Part shown: positions 63,931 to 64,000 of the stretch, piece by piece
Position numbering within the stretch: position 1 is the stretch's first letter
How the letters are laid out: each line of letters opens with the position of its first letter
DNA from: Legionella tucsonensis
Lineage (GTDB): Bacteria; Pseudomonadota; Gammaproteobacteria; Legionellales; Legionellaceae
Direction: 5' to 3'
NCBI RefSeq assembly: GCF_001468035.1
Contig: NZ_LNZA01000001.1
Coordinates: 701,010-765,009 of the forward strand
DNA length: 64,000 bases
Made by a program: the position numbers and the translations under genes
The notes under the pieces: model-generated
The model's database searches: none
Told to the model about the DNA's origin: nothing
What the model saw: only the letters and a program-made list of their open reading frames with translations

Positions 63931-64000
63931 TGGTGGGCCGTATAGGATTCGAACCTATGACACAGAGGTTAAAAGCCTCCTGCTCTACCACCTGAGCTAA
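63931..64000 (-). tRNA. tRNA-Lys (UUU), 5' end outside window
   Basis: The 3' part includes the encoded CCA, acceptor strand ACGGCCC, TpsiC arm ATAGG-TTCGAAT-CCTAT and anticodon loop CTTTTAA (anticodon TTT). The first seven bases of the acceptor stem lie beyond 64000. It is 65 bp from the tRNA-Arg gene and probably co-transcribed with it. Confidence 0.93.

Noticed and set aside
63737-63991. 84-codon minus-strand frame at the right end
   Set aside because: It lies across the tRNA-Arg and tRNA-Lys genes and is explained by their sequence.
1-64000. CRISPR array or rRNA operon
   Set aside because: No regularly spaced identical repeats and no rRNA-like sequence were seen anywhere in the window.

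Overview
The window looks like a chromosomal segment of a Legionella species. The DNA is AT-rich. It carries a lone type II secretion gene lspC with a small Sel1-type lipoprotein, many eukaryote-like or repeat-rich orphan proteins of the Dot/Icm-effector kind, and short dispersed repeats between housekeeping genes. The species assignment is inference from gene content; no rRNA gene is present.

Layout. 1-13.1 kb is mostly housekeeping: pgpA (cut by the window edge), a PerM-family permease, an outer-membrane beta-barrel, an orphan 481-residue protein, nadE, a SWIM/SNF2 helicase, a DUF2147 protein, dnaB-alr and a glycine-zipper lipoprotein. 13.1-25.9 kb holds a small holin-like membrane protein, dapD-dapE, a Cys/Met-metabolism PLP enzyme, lspC and its partner lipoprotein, a methyltransferase, mutY, a two-gene unknown cluster followed by an HtrA-type protease, an isochorismatase-like hydrolase and a short-chain dehydrogenase. 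26-28.9 kb has a stand-alone protein with the His/Cys motifs of clan CD (C80-like) peptidases, then flgA-flgM-flgN with recognisable sigma-54 and sigma-28 promoters, and a cytochrome c. 28.9-37.9 kb is accessory: two L,D-transpeptidases, two large effector-like proteins (537 and 956 residues), a LysR stub and a PARG-like macrodomain protein. 38.5-55.2 kb is rich in stress genes: an XRE-cupin regulator facing a DUF2000 gene across two operators, a second HtrA paralogue, Hsp20 with a heat-shock promoter, a photolyase, a hibernation-factor-like protein, tandem UspA, a cold-shock cluster (csp, RRM protein, dbpA), an AMP/thymidine phosphorylase-PRPP synthetase pair, a beta-CASP nuclease and a secreted Ntn-hydrolase.

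55.4-63.9 kb is a mobile island at a tRNA-Arg(UCG) gene. Two partial copies of the tRNA 3' half, each in a 162-163 bp direct repeat, lie 3.5 kb apart upstream of the intact tRNA. Between and around them are an integrase remnant, a broken ABC exporter, a compact SH2-domain protein, an AbiE-like nucleotidyltransferase/HTH pair with a duplicated 3' fragment, and a umuD-umuC-dinB operon. A tRNA-Lys gene runs off the right edge.

The SH2 protein in the layered tRNA-Arg island is the most striking item. Next come the C80-like protein, the PARG-like protein, the 956-residue repeat protein and the AMP phosphorylase/PRPP synthetase/beta-CASP group. Two families of palindromic dispersed repeats also run through the first 28 kb.
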